The notes below the pieces were generated by a model. It was not told the origin of the DNA. It made no database searches and saw only the letters and a list, made by a program, of their open reading frames with translations. The position numbers were made by a program, and so were the translations under genes. Source: Clostridium vincentii (GTDB lineage: Bacteria > Bacillota > Clostridia > Clostridiales > Clostridiaceae). Taken from it: a DNA stretch of 64,000 bases. The stretch spans positions 1 through 64,000 of the forward strand of contig NZ_PVXQ01000007.1 of the NCBI RefSeq assembly GCF_002995745.1. The letters are read 5' to 3'. Shown one piece after another: positions 38,220-46,937 of this stretch; the stretch's first letter is position 1; each line of letters begins with the position of its first letter.

Positions 38220-39131
38220 ATGGCAGTAACGGTTGAGAAACTAATTAAGGATTTCGAGCTTGAGGTTTTAATAGAAGGAAACCTAAAACCAGAAATTACA
38301 GTAAATGATATAAATAGGCCAGGGTTACAATTAGCAGGATTTTATAATTATTTTGCTCCTGAAAGGCTACAGATTATTGGAAAGGCTGAATGGAGTTTTT
38401 TAGATGATATGAAAATAGAACTTAGACGAAAGAGGCTAAAAAAGTACTTTAGTTTTGACATGAATTGCGTAATAATATCAAGAGATTTAGAACCTCATGA
38501 GGAGCTTGTAGAATACGCTAAGAAAAAACAAATATGGCTACTTAGAAGTAATTTTGTAACTACTAAGTTAATGAGTAGGCTTACAATTTATCTTGCAGAG
38601 AAACTAGCACCGGAAACAAGACTACATGGTGTATTGGTAGATGTTTATGGTATAGGTATTTTAATAACTGGAGAGAGTGGAATAGGTAAGAGTGAAACTG
38701 CATTAGAGTTAATTAAGAGAGGACATAGATTAGTAACTGATGACGCAGTTGATATAAGGGAAATAGATGGAGATCTTATAGGTTCATCACCAAGGGTTAC
38801 AAGAGGTATGCTTGAGGTTCGTGGTATTGGAATTATAGATGTTCCAACTTTGTATGGATTAAGCTCAGTTCAAGAAGAAAAACAGATAACATTGGCTATG
38901 CATTTTGAACACTGGCAAGATGATAATGACTATGATAGATTAGGAATAGATGATAAATATGAAGATATATTAGGGGTTAAACTTAGAAAACTCACAATAC
39001 CAGTAAGACCTGGTAGAAATATAGCAGTAATAATAGAAGCAGCAGCAGTTAATTATAGACATTCATTAATGTCAGAAGAAACATCTGTAGATATTATAGA
39101 AAGTAGAATGGATGAAGTGGCTTTGGAATAA
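38220..39131 (+). CDS. hprK: HPr kinase/phosphorylase
   Basis: A 303-residue bifunctional enzyme that phosphorylates and dephosphorylates Ser46 of HPr, the switch for carbon catabolite control. The Walker A GESGIGKSE is near 151, the DDAVDI catalytic strand near 174 and the HprK signature LEVRGIGIIDVPTLYG near 199. An N-terminal MurF-like domain occupies about 1-130. Length is normal. AGGAGG ribosome site. Confidence 0.97.
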   Translation: MAVTVEKLIKDFELEVLIEGNLKPEITVNDINRPGLQLAGFYNYFAPERLQIIGKAEWSFLDDMKIELRRKRLKKYFSFDMNCVIISRDLEPHEELVEYAKKKQIWLLRSNFVTTKLMSRLTIYLAEKLAPETRLHGVLVDVYGIGILITGESGIGKSETALELIKRGHRLVTDDAVDIREIDGDLIGSSPRVTRGMLEVRGIGIIDVPTLYGLSSVQEEKQITLAMHFEHWQDDNDYDRLGIDDKYEDILGVKLRKLTIPVRPGRNIAVIIEAAAVNYRHSLMSEETSVDIIESRMDEVALE

Positions 39132-39166
39132 ACTAGAGTATATTTAAATTATAGGAGGCTTACAAT

Positions 39167-40564
39167 ATGGATGAAAAAGATAAAAATGCTTGGAGTAAAT
39201 ATGATGAAAAGGGCATAAAAAAAATATTCGATTTTAATGAAGGTTATAAAGAGTTTATGTCAAAATGTAAAACTGAGAGAGAATGTGTAAAGGAAACAAT
39301 AAGAATAGCTAAGGCACATGGATATAGAGATTTAGAGGACGTAATTAAAAAAGATGAAATATTAAAGGCTGGGGACAAGGTTTATGCTAATAATATGGAT
39401 AAAGCAATCGCATTAATAATTGTAGGAGAAAAGCAACTTCAGGAAGGTCTGAAAATCCTTGGAGCTCATATTGATTCTCCAAGATTAGATTTAAAACAAA
39501 ATCCTTTATATGAAGATTCTGAACTTGCTCTTTTAGATACTCATTATTATGGTGGAATTAAAAAATATCAATGGGTTACTCTTCCACTATCTATTCATGG
39601 GGTTGTAGTAAAAAAAGATGGAACTAAAATAGATATAGTAATAGGAGAAGATGAAAGTGATCCTGTTGTTGGAGTATCTGATATTTTAATCCATTTAGCA
39701 CAAACTCAGCTAGAGAAAAAAGGTAACAAGGTTATTGAAGGTGAAGATCTTAATGTACTTATTGGAAGCATACCTCTTAAGGGGAAAAGTAAAGATAAAG
39801 ACAAAGACAAAGTGAAGGCAAATATTCTTAAGATCTTAAAAGAAAAATATGACTTTGAAGAAGATGATTTTCTGTCAGCTGAAATTGAAATTGTGCCTGC
39901 AGGGAAAGCTAGAGATTATGGCCTAGATAGAAGTATGGTTATGGCGTATGGACATGATGATAGGGTTTGTTCTTATACTTCTATTATGGCAATGTTAGAT
40001 ATTAAAAAGGTAGATAAGACTTCAATATGTTTATTAGTTGATAAAGAGGAGATTGGTAGTGTAGGTGCTACAGGAATGCAATCGAAATTCTTTGAAAATA
40101 CTATAGCAGAAATTATTGATAGAGTAGAGGAATATTCAGATATTAAGCTTAGACGATGTTTAAAAAATTCTAAAATGCTTTCCTCTGATGTAAGTGCGGC
40201 TTTTGATCCAAACTACCCATCTGTTATGGAGAAGAAAAACTCAGCTTACTTTGGTCGCGGGATAGTATTTAATAAATACACTGGTTCTCGCGGTAAATCA
40301 GGATCTAATGATGCCAATGCAGAATATATGGCTGAACTTAGAAATATAATGGATAAAAATGATGTTTCATTCCAAACAGCTGAACTTGGGAAGGTAGATC
40401 AAGGCGGCGGAGGAACAATTGCTTATATTTTAGCTGCATATAATATGCAGGTAATTGATTGTGGAGTAGCAGTTCAAAATATGCATGCACCTTGGGAAGT
40501 TGCAAGTAAGGTTGATATATATGAAACTTTTAGAGGTTATCATGCATTTTTAATGGAAGCATAG
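39167..40564 (+). CDS. M18 family aminopeptidase
   Basis: A 465-residue zinc aminopeptidase related to aspartyl aminopeptidase. Metal and catalytic motifs: LGAHIDSPRLDLK (about 98-110), YGHDDRVC (about 262), LLVDKEEIGSVGATG (about 287), SSDVSAAFDPNYP (about 343), and AVQNMHAPWEVAS (about 436). Peptide turnover in the cytoplasm is the likely role. AGGAGG ribosome site; a strong terminator follows. Confidence 0.92.
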   Translation: MDEKDKNAWSKYDEKGIKKIFDFNEGYKEFMSKCKTERECVKETIRIAKAHGYRDLEDVIKKDEILKAGDKVYANNMDKAIALIIVGEKQLQEGLKILGAHIDSPRLDLKQNPLYEDSELALLDTHYYGGIKKYQWVTLPLSIHGVVVKKDGTKIDIVIGEDESDPVVGVSDILIHLAQTQLEKKGNKVIEGEDLNVLIGSIPLKGKSKDKDKDKVKANILKILKEKYDFEEDDFLSAEIEIVPAGKARDYGLDRSMVMAYGHDDRVCSYTSIMAMLDIKKVDKTSICLLVDKEEIGSVGATGMQSKFFENTIAEIIDRVEEYSDIKLRRCLKNSKMLSSDVSAAFDPNYPSVMEKKNSAYFGRGIVFNKYTGSRGKSGSNDANAEYMAELRNIMDKNDVSFQTAELGKVDQGGGGTIAYILAAYNMQVIDCGVAVQNMHAPWEVASKVDIYETFRGYHAFLMEA

Positions 40565-40572
40565 ACTTTATT

Positions 40573-40606
40573 ACAGGCTAGATTGTAAATCTAGCCTGTT
40601 TTTTTA
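40573..40606 (+). terminator. Intrinsic terminator
   Basis: ACAGGCTAGATT / AATCTAGCCTGT stem followed by seven Ts. Confidence 0.9.
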
Positions 40607-40663
40607 TCTAAATATGGCATTTTACATTGACAATAAACTTATAATACATTTAAACTAAGGAAA

Positions 40664-40826
40664 GGCCTATGGTTGTTATATTAATAGGGAATAAGGTGTG
40701 AGTCCTTAGCAGTCCTCGCTACTGTAAAAGCTACGAAATCTTAAGATATACCACTGAAAAGAAATCTTTTTGGGAAGGTTAAGATAGTAGGTTTGAAGCT
40801 TTAAGTCAGGAGACCTGCCATAGATC
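40664..40826 (+). ncRNA. Cobalamin riboswitch
   Basis: The closing stem pairs CTATGG (40667-40672) with CCATAG (40818-40823). Hallmark segments follow in order: AATAGGGAATAAGGTGTGAG, GCAGTCCTCGCTACTGTAA, CCACTG, TGGGAAGGT, GAAGC and AGTCAGGAGACCTGCC (the B12-box region). No terminator lies between it and the start codon at 40859, where the GAGGGGG ribosome site sits at about 40846-40852, so control of translation is more likely than termination. A TTGACA lies at 40627-40632 as a possible -35. It should repress the downstream uptake genes when cobalamin is plentiful. Confidence 0.96.
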
Positions 40827-40858
40827 TAATTTCAAATATATTTTCGAGGGGGAAAATC

Positions 40859-42490
40859 ATGAAAAAATTATTATCCAAGGTAATGGCAATATTGTTTATA
40901 GTATCAATATTTATTGCCAAGCCAAGCACTGAAGTAGTGGAAGCTGCTACTGTAAATAATAACTTAGACAATATGATAAGTAGCACAATAGACGGAATAC
41001 AAGAAAGTAAGCCTAATCCTGAATTTGGAGGTCAAATGGAATGGCTAATTATAGGGATGGCTCGTTCGAAAAATTGGGTACCATCTTCTTATTATGAAAA
41101 GTATTATAAAAGCGTAGAAGAAAAGGTAGAAAAAGAATTTACAAAGGTGGAAGCATTTACACCAGATTATAATAATAAAGATTATACAACTATTTCTGAT
41201 GCTGCAAAAATTGTACTAGCTCTAAATGCAATAGGTAAAGATGCTAGAGATGTTGCAGGACATGATTTAGTTCAGTTAATACTTGATAGAAAAGGTTTAG
41301 GGGATGGAGGAGTATATGAACTTCTATATTCGTTACTTGCCTTAGACAGCAATGATTACGTAGAAACACAGGGCTCGATAAATACAAAGGAAACAATAGT
41401 TAATAAGCTCATTGCACAAAAGACAGCTTTAGGTGGATTTGGATATGAATATGGCGGAGAACAGGTAACGGATATTGATACCACTGCTATGGCAATTCAG
41501 GCATTAGCTAAGCATAATAATAGAGAAGATGTAAAAAAAGTTCTAGCAAGTTCTTTAAACATTTTAAAAAGTAAGGAAATAGCAACTGGTGGTTATCATG
41601 ATGACTGGGGTACAGGCGTAAATCCATGTACTACAGCTCAAGCAGAAGTAGCTTTAGTAGCCTTAGGAGACAATAGTGTAGCGAATTTTGAATCAGCACT
41701 AGCACCTTTTTATGAGGAAGGAAATGGATTTAAGTTTTCTGTGGATTCTCCAGTTGATGATATTACAACTGCTCAAGTACTTTATTCTCTTGTAGCATAT
41801 GAGAGATCTAATGAGGGTAAAAGCTTTGTATTTAATATGGCAGATGTAACATCAAAAGCTAAGACAGTTGCAGATAATATAGTGTCTACAGATATTTTTA
41901 AAAACATAAAAACTAATAATTCGGAAATTATTATAGGTGGAGCTACAATAGAAGGTAAAAAATATTCAATGACCTTTAAAGGTAGTGATATCACAGATAC
42001 AACTATTGATTTTAATAAAAATATTTCTTTATATTCAAAGAATAAGGATAAAATTAATACGTTAGCAGACAATGCTTTTATAATAAATTTTGAACATAGT
42101 GGAAATATTCCAGATAAAGCAAGTGTAAGTATGCAAGTAGATTTAGCTGATGGAGAATATAAATTATTCTATTTTGATGAAACTACTCAAAAATCAGTAG
42201 AACAAGAATCAAAGGTTATTGTAAAAGATGGTGTAGCTCTCTTTACCATAAGTCATTGTTCTGATTATTTCATTGCAAAGGAATTAAAAACTGCAATTAC
42301 ACCTGTTAATACAATTACTGATGAAACTGTTGATATAACTGCTGATGAAACCACGGATGAAACCATTAATTTAGTTAGTGATGTAAATGGAGTTAAAACA
42401 GGAGATTCAGCAAATATAGGATATTTAGTAGTCTTTATGATAATTTGTGGAATAGTAGCTTTTAGAGCTAGAAAAAAAGAAGTAGCTTAG
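40859..42490 (+). CDS. Secreted alpha-toroid protein, predicted cobalamin-binding (intrinsic-factor alpha-domain-like), wall-anchored
   Basis: A 543-residue exported protein. It has a signal peptide (about 1-31, ending VEAA), then a prenyltransferase/squalene-cyclase-like alpha6/alpha6 repeat region (about 35-310), with repeats such as YTTISDAAKIVLALNAIG, DIDTTAMAIQALAKH and PCTTAQAEVALVALG. A beta-rich region follows (about 330-480). Near the C-terminus VKTGD (about 512-516), a hydrophobic helix and the tail RARKKEVA resemble a sortase signal, though the Leu-Pro of LPxTG is absent. The same toroid forms the alpha-domain of human intrinsic factor and transcobalamin. Placed directly under a cobalamin riboswitch and before a beta-domain partner, it is inferred to capture B12 at the surface. 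Confidence 0.75.
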   Translation: MKKLLSKVMAILFIVSIFIAKPSTEVVEAATVNNNLDNMISSTIDGIQESKPNPEFGGQMEWLIIGMARSKNWVPSSYYEKYYKSVEEKVEKEFTKVEAFTPDYNNKDYTTISDAAKIVLALNAIGKDARDVAGHDLVQLILDRKGLGDGGVYELLYSLLALDSNDYVETQGSINTKETIVNKLIAQKTALGGFGYEYGGEQVTDIDTTAMAIQALAKHNNREDVKKVLASSLNILKSKEIATGGYHDDWGTGVNPCTTAQAEVALVALGDNSVANFESALAPFYEEGNGFKFSVDSPVDDITTAQVLYSLVAYERSNEGKSFVFNMADVTSKAKTVADNIVSTDIFKNIKTNNSEIIIGGATIEGKKYSMTFKGSDITDTTIDFNKNISLYSKNKDKINTLADNAFIINFEHSGNIPDKASVSMQVDLADGEYKLFYFDETTQKSVEQESKVIVKDGVALFTISHCSDYFIAKELKTAITPVNTITDETVDITADETTDETINLVSDVNGVKTGDSANIGYLVVFMIICGIVAFRARKKEVA

Positions 42491-42503
42491 GATAAAATAG
42501 AAG

Positions 42504-42529
42504 GGTGCTGAATTATTTCAGCACCTTTT
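42504..42529 (+). terminator. Internal hairpin (partial terminator)
   Basis: GGTGCTGAA / TTCAGCACC with a TTAT loop and a following TTTT. It lies inside the cobalamin operon, so it may lower expression of the downstream transporter genes relative to the surface protein. Confidence 0.6.
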
Positions 42530-42569
42530 ACTAACATTTAAAAATAATAACTAGTGAGGCAAAATAGTG

Positions 42570-43325
42570 ATGAAGAAATATTGGAAAGGCATAGGTCTTT
42601 GTATATTAATACTTATATCCATAATTATTGGAGTAAGTAGTTGTGAAATTCAAAGCCCAGAGGAAGTAGTATCATCAAATAAGGATGAAATTACTGAAGT
42701 TGAAGAAAATAATAATGAGGCAACAGATGATGCAGTAGATGAGGTGGCTAATAATGATACCTCAAGTGATGTAATTAATACTGAAGAAAGTACTCCTTCG
42801 GAAGTACCTAATGAGACAACATCTGAAGAAACTTCAAATGTTGAAACTTCAAAGAGTACAGCAAGTGTAGTTCAAGAGGCAGATAAGAACACCACAATCA
42901 ATCAGGTTTCTGATAATCAAGTGCCTGAGAAATCAACGGTTCAAGAACCTAAAGTGGAGGAGAAAAAATTATATGCTAGCTTAACTATAGAATGTAAGAC
43001 AATTTTAAGCAATATGGATAAGTTAAGTGCAAATAAAAAAGGATCTGTACCAGCAGGGGGTATAATATATTCTAATACTTTGAATTATACAGAGGGAAAA
43101 ACAGTTTTAGATGTATTAAAAAGTAGTGGAATAACAATTGATGCAAATGGAGGTTATATTAAAGGTATTAGTAATCTATATGAATTTGACTGCGGAGGAA
43201 CTAGTGGATGGATGTATAGTGTTAATGGTGAATTTAAAAGGGTAAGTGCTGGTTCTTATAAAGTGAAAAATGGAGATAAGATTCAGTTTAGATATACGGT
43301 TAACTCAGGAGATTTGGAGGGGTAA
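42570..43325 (+). CDS. Lipoprotein with DUF4430 (transcobalamin-like C-terminal) domain
   Basis: A 251-residue lipoprotein. Hydrophobic signal with a probable lipobox Cys (GVSSC, Cys about 25), a low-complexity Glu/Ser/Thr linker (about 28-125), then a DUF4430 domain (about 130-250; TVLDVLKSSGITID and CGGTSGWMYSVNGEFKRV). DUF4430 is the family of the beta-domain that closes over B12 in transcobalamin and intrinsic factor. In the mammalian proteins alpha and beta domains are one chain; here they are separate neighbouring genes. The start is ATG 42570 (GTG 42567 also possible) after GTGAGG. It lies four bases before the ECF T component. Confidence 0.82.
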   Translation: MKKYWKGIGLCILILISIIIGVSSCEIQSPEEVVSSNKDEITEVEENNNEATDDAVDEVANNDTSSDVINTEESTPSEVPNETTSEETSNVETSKSTASVVQEADKNTTINQVSDNQVPEKSTVQEPKVEEKKLYASLTIECKTILSNMDKLSANKKGSVPAGGIIYSNTLNYTEGKTVLDVLKSSGITIDANGGYIKGISNLYEFDCGGTSGWMYSVNGEFKRVSAGSYKVKNGDKIQFRYTVNSGDLEG

Positions 43326-43328
43326 ACT

Positions 43329-44222
43329 TTGGAAGATAAAAAATTTGAAGATAGCTTCTCTAGCTATCATCCAATAATTAATTTTATATATTTTCTAGGG
43401 GTAATATCCTGCAGTATGTTTTTTATGCATCCTGTATTTTTAGGGATTTCAATTATTAGTGCTATGTCATATTCATTTTACTTAAAGGGAATGAAGGCTA
43501 TTAAGTTTAATTTGTTATATATGATACCAACCCTTTTGTTTGTTGCACTAATAAATCCAATTTTTAATCATGAAGGAATGACTATACTTCTCTATATTAA
43601 TAAAAATGCTTTAACTCTGGAGGCTGTTACATATGGAGTAGCTTCAGGAATAATGTTTATATCAGTTTTAATATGGTTTAGCTCCTACAATGTAATAATG
43701 ACCTCTGATAAATTTATGTACATATTTGGAAGGATTATTCCTTCCACCTCTCTTATTATCTCAATGGTATTAAGATTTGTTCCAAGGTTTAAAAGACAAA
43801 TTAAAGTGATTTCAGATGGTCAGAAATCCATCGGTAAGGATGTTACAAATGGAAATGTTTTTCAAAGAACAAATCATGGAATAAGGATATTATCAATTCT
43901 TACAACTTGGTCATTGGAAAATTCTTTTGAAACAGCTGATTCTATGAAAGCTAGAGGGTATGGATTAAAGGGGAGAACTAGTTTCTCTCCATTTAAATTT
44001 AGTAAAAGGGACAGGATAGCTTTAATAATACTGCTGATTCTTATAGGTACAGTAATTATGGGCGGAGTTTATGGAGAAAACAGCATAGATTATTTTCCTA
44101 GTATTATAGTAAAGCCTATAGAGTCTTTTAGTATCTATGTTTATACTTCATATTTAATATTATGTATATTTCCTATTATTATTAATATTTGGGAGGAGAT
44201 TAAATGGAAATTATTAAAATAG
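43329..44222 (+). CDS. ECF transporter T component (EcfT-like)
   Basis: A 297-residue membrane protein with about six helices. The cytoplasmic coupling motif ADSMKARGYG (about 206-215), with its A-R-G core, is the EcfT signature that contacts the ATPases. TTG start at 43329 with a GGAGGGG ribosome site. It overlaps the ATPase gene by 19 bases. As part of a dedicated, not shared, ECF module it should serve only the S component of this operon. Confidence 0.88.
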   Translation: MEDKKFEDSFSSYHPIINFIYFLGVISCSMFFMHPVFLGISIISAMSYSFYLKGMKAIKFNLLYMIPTLLFVALINPIFNHEGMTILLYINKNALTLEAVTYGVASGIMFISVLIWFSSYNVIMTSDKFMYIFGRIIPSTSLIISMVLRFVPRFKRQIKVISDGQKSIGKDVTNGNVFQRTNHGIRILSILTTWSLENSFETADSMKARGYGLKGRTSFSPFKFSKRDRIALIILLILIGTVIMGGVYGENSIDYFPSIIVKPIESFSIYVYTSYLILCIFPIIINIWEEIKWKLLK

Positions 44223-45874
44223 AGAATTTAACATTTAAATATCCTCTTAAGGATAAGAAAGCTTTAAATAATATAAATCTGTCTGTTAATAGTGGAGATT
44301 TCATTGTTATTTGTGGTAAATCAGGCTGTGGAAAGAGTACATTACTTAAACATTTAAAGCCTACATTAACACCCCATGGAGAAGTTCTTGGGAATATATA
44401 TTATGAAGGACAGGATATTATAGAAATTGATAGTAGAGTCCAGGCATCAGAGTTAGGTTTTGTTCACCAAAGTCCGGAGAATCAAATCGTAACAGATAAG
44501 GTATGGCATGAACTTGCCTTTGGACTTGAGAATTTAGGGTATGATAATGAGATTATAAGGCTTAGAGTAGCTGAAATGGCCAGTTATTTTGGAATTGAGA
44601 AGTGGTTTTTCAAGGAGGTTTCAGAACTTTCTGGCGGAGAAAAACAAATTCTTAATTTAGCTTCTATTATGGCAATGTCACCTAAGGTATTGATTTTAGA
44701 TGAACCGACCTCTCAACTTGATCCTATTTTGGCGGCTGAATTTCTAGATACTATTAAAAAGATAAACATGGATCTTGGGATTACTGTTATTTTATCTGAG
44801 CATAGGTTAGATACAATTTTTCCTATGGCGGACCGTGTAGTTGTTATGGAGCACGGGAATATAATTATAGATGCTACTCCCAAAAAGGTAGGGGAATTTT
44901 TAAGGGATAATAAAAATGATATGTTTCTTGCAGTACCTTCACCTATGAGAATATATACCAAAATTAATAATAATTTAGAGTGCCCTATAACAGTCAGAGA
45001 TGGAAGACGATGGCTTGATAAATTACTTTCTAATAGTGAAATAGTGATTACAGAAAATGAAGAAATTAAAGAAGAACCCCTAGGAGATCAGGTAATTGAA
45101 CTTAAAGAAGTTTGGTTTAAGTATGAGAAAAATGGTTCATACATCTTAAAAGATTTATCTCTAAAGGTACATAAGGGAGAATTATATTCAATAGTGGGGG
45201 GAAACGGTACTGGTAAAACTACAACTTTGAATTTAATAAGTGGAATAAATAAAGCCTATAGAGGCAAAGTTTTTATTCACGGCAAAGAAATAGGGAAATA
45301 TCTGTCTAAAGAATTATTTAACAATAATTTAGGAGTTCTTCCACAAAATCCTCAATCCATTTTCACAATGAAAACAGTTAGAGAAGACCTAATGGAGATG
45401 TTATTTGATATTGATATAAAGGAAGATGAGAAAAAACAACGAGTTTCAAAAATTGTAGAGACTTTAGATATAGAAGATATTTTAGATATGCATCCCTATG
45501 ATCTAAGTGGAGGAGAACAGCAAAAAGCAGCCCTTGCAAAAATATTACTCCTAGAACCTAAAATTCTTCTTCTTGATGAACCTACTAAAGCATTAGATAG
45601 TTTTTATAAAGAGAAACTTGGAGTCTTTTTAAAGAAACTTAAAAGGGATGGGATTACAATTATTATGGTAACCCATGATATTGAATTTGCAGCACAGGTT
45701 TCTGATACATGTGGAATGTTTTTTGATGGAAGCATTATAACTAGTGGATCACCTAAAAAGTTTTTTAGTAATAATAATTTCTACACTACCTCAGCAAATA
45801 AGATGAGTAGAGATATTTTTAAGGCTGCAATAACTTGTGAGGATGTGATTAAGTTATGCAAAAAGAATCTATAA
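44204..45874 (+). CDS. ECF transporter ATPase, two ABC domains fused (EcfA-EcfA')
   Basis: A 556-residue protein with two complete ABC ATPase domains. The first has Walker A GKSGCGKST (about 37), signature LSGGEKQ (about 142) and Walker B VLILDEPTSQLD. The second has Walker A GGNGTGKTT (about 331), LSGGEQQ (about 435) and ILLLDEPTKALD. In most ECF systems these are two proteins; fusion is common in dedicated vitamin or cobalt systems. It overlaps its neighbours on both sides, so translation is probably coupled. Confidence 0.93.
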   Translation: MEIIKIENLTFKYPLKDKKALNNINLSVNSGDFIVICGKSGCGKSTLLKHLKPTLTPHGEVLGNIYYEGQDIIEIDSRVQASELGFVHQSPENQIVTDKVWHELAFGLENLGYDNEIIRLRVAEMASYFGIEKWFFKEVSELSGGEKQILNLASIMAMSPKVLILDEPTSQLDPILAAEFLDTIKKINMDLGITVILSEHRLDTIFPMADRVVVMEHGNIIIDATPKKVGEFLRDNKNDMFLAVPSPMRIYTKINNNLECPITVRDGRRWLDKLLSNSEIVITENEEIKEEPLGDQVIELKEVWFKYEKNGSYILKDLSLKVHKGELYSIVGGNGTGKTTTLNLISGINKAYRGKVFIHGKEIGKYLSKELFNNNLGVLPQNPQSIFTMKTVREDLMEMLFDIDIKEDEKKQRVSKIVETLDIEDILDMHPYDLSGGEQQKAALAKILLLEPKILLLDEPTKALDSFYKEKLGVFLKKLKRDGITIIMVTHDIEFAAQVSDTCGMFFDGSIITSGSPKKFFSNNNFYTTSANKMSRDIFKAAITCEDVIKLCKKNL

Positions 45875-46569
45875 AGAAAACTGTGCTATCTATGTTAATA
45901 GTTTTATTAATAATACCAGCAACAATTTTGTTTGGTATTTATGTTTTAAAAGATAGGCAGTATTATTTTATAAGCATATTAATAATTATATTTACAATGG
46001 TGCCTTTTTTCATGCTCTTTGAGACACGAAAACCTAAGGCTAGAGAAATAATAATTATAGCAGTTCTTTCATCCATAGCTGTAGCTGGAAGAATGGCATT
46101 TTTTATGATTCCTCAATTTAAACCTGTTATGGCTATAGTCATAATTACAGGGATAGCTTTTGGATCTCAGGCAGGGTTTTTGACAGGGGCTGTTTCAGCA
46201 TTTGTATCTAACTTTTTCTTTGGACAAGGACCTTGGACACCTTGGCAAATGTTTGCTTTTGGGCTAGTGGGCTTTTTAGCAGGAATATTATTTAAAAGGG
46301 AAAAATTAAAGAAAAATAAATCTATACTATGTGCCTTTGGAGGAATTGCAACTTTAGTTATATATGGAGGGATTGTTAATATGAGTTCCGTATTAATGGT
46401 TACATCAAAGATAACAGTTCAGGCAGTGGTAGCTGTATATGCAGCGGGTTTTTATTTTGATATGATACATGCTTTATCAACTGTGGTATTTTTATTTTTT
46501 ATATCAAAACCTATGATAGAAAAATTAGATAGGATAAAGGTTAAATATGGACTTATAGAATCAATCTAG
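45856..46569 (+). CDS. ECF transporter S component, predicted cobalamin-specific (CbrT/CblT-like)
   Basis: A 237-residue membrane protein, about seven helices, with an N-terminal extra hairpin before a core of about six. Conserved stretches are AREIIIIAVLSSIAVAGRMA, FFMIPQFKPVMAIVIITG and FGQGPWTPWQMFAFGLVGF, which I associate with S components predicted for cobalamin. Assignment to B12 rests mainly on the riboswitch and the two B12-binder-like proteins in the same operon. Starts inside the end of the ATPase gene. Confidence 0.75.
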   Translation: MQKESIKKTVLSMLIVLLIIPATILFGIYVLKDRQYYFISILIIIFTMVPFFMLFETRKPKAREIIIIAVLSSIAVAGRMAFFMIPQFKPVMAIVIITGIAFGSQAGFLTGAVSAFVSNFFFGQGPWTPWQMFAFGLVGFLAGILFKREKLKKNKSILCAFGGIATLVIYGGIVNMSSVLMVTSKITVQAVVAVYAAGFYFDMIHALSTVVFLFFISKPMIEKLDRIKVKYGLIESI

Positions 46570-46626
46570 GTAACATAACTTATTATAGAATCATATAATG
46601 TAGTGTGACAATAGGAGGGGATTTAA

Positions 46627-46866
46627 ATGATAGATAAGTCCCGTTTAAAGAATTACGGATTATGGGTTTCTATAGCTGCATTGATTCCGTTGCTATTACA
46701 AGGTTTTGGATTAGATGTTTTACCTGATAATTATAATGCTATCATAAACGCTATTCTTAGCATACTTATAATGCTAGGATTAATTAATAATCCAACTACT
46801 GAGTGCAAGTGGTTTCGAGATGATGAAAATAATCCTAAATGTATAGAAAGATATAAAGAAAAGTAA
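46627..46866 (+). CDS. Holin-like protein (phi LC3 family), solitary
   Basis: A 79-residue protein with two membrane helices (VSIAALIPLLLQGFG and INAILSILIMLGLI) and the tail motif IINAILSILIMLGLINNP followed by a charged, Cys-containing end, as in phi LC3-type phage holins. ATG at 46627 has a GGAGGGG ribosome site. No endolysin or other phage gene is next to it; terminators and unrelated genes flank it. It may be a domesticated holin or a remnant. Confidence 0.75.
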   Translation: MIDKSRLKNYGLWVSIAALIPLLLQGFGLDVLPDNYNAIINAILSILIMLGLINNPTTECKWFRDDENNPKCIERYKEK

Positions 46867-46871
46867 AATAG

Positions 46872-46907
46872 ACTCCCCTAGTAGATAAATACCTACTAGG
46901 GGAGTTT
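46872..46907. terminator. Bidirectional terminator
   Basis: A perfect 13-bp stem, ACTCCCCTAGTAG / CTACTAGGGGAGT, between converging genes. Confidence 0.85.
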
Positions 46908-46937
46908 ATGTTTAAATTAAAAATGGAAAATTATCAA

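Noticed and set aside
40627-40645. TTGACA and TATAAT before the cobalamin riboswitch as one promoter
   Set aside because: They are only about seven bases apart; TTGACA would need a weaker -10 near 40650, so no firm promoter was called.
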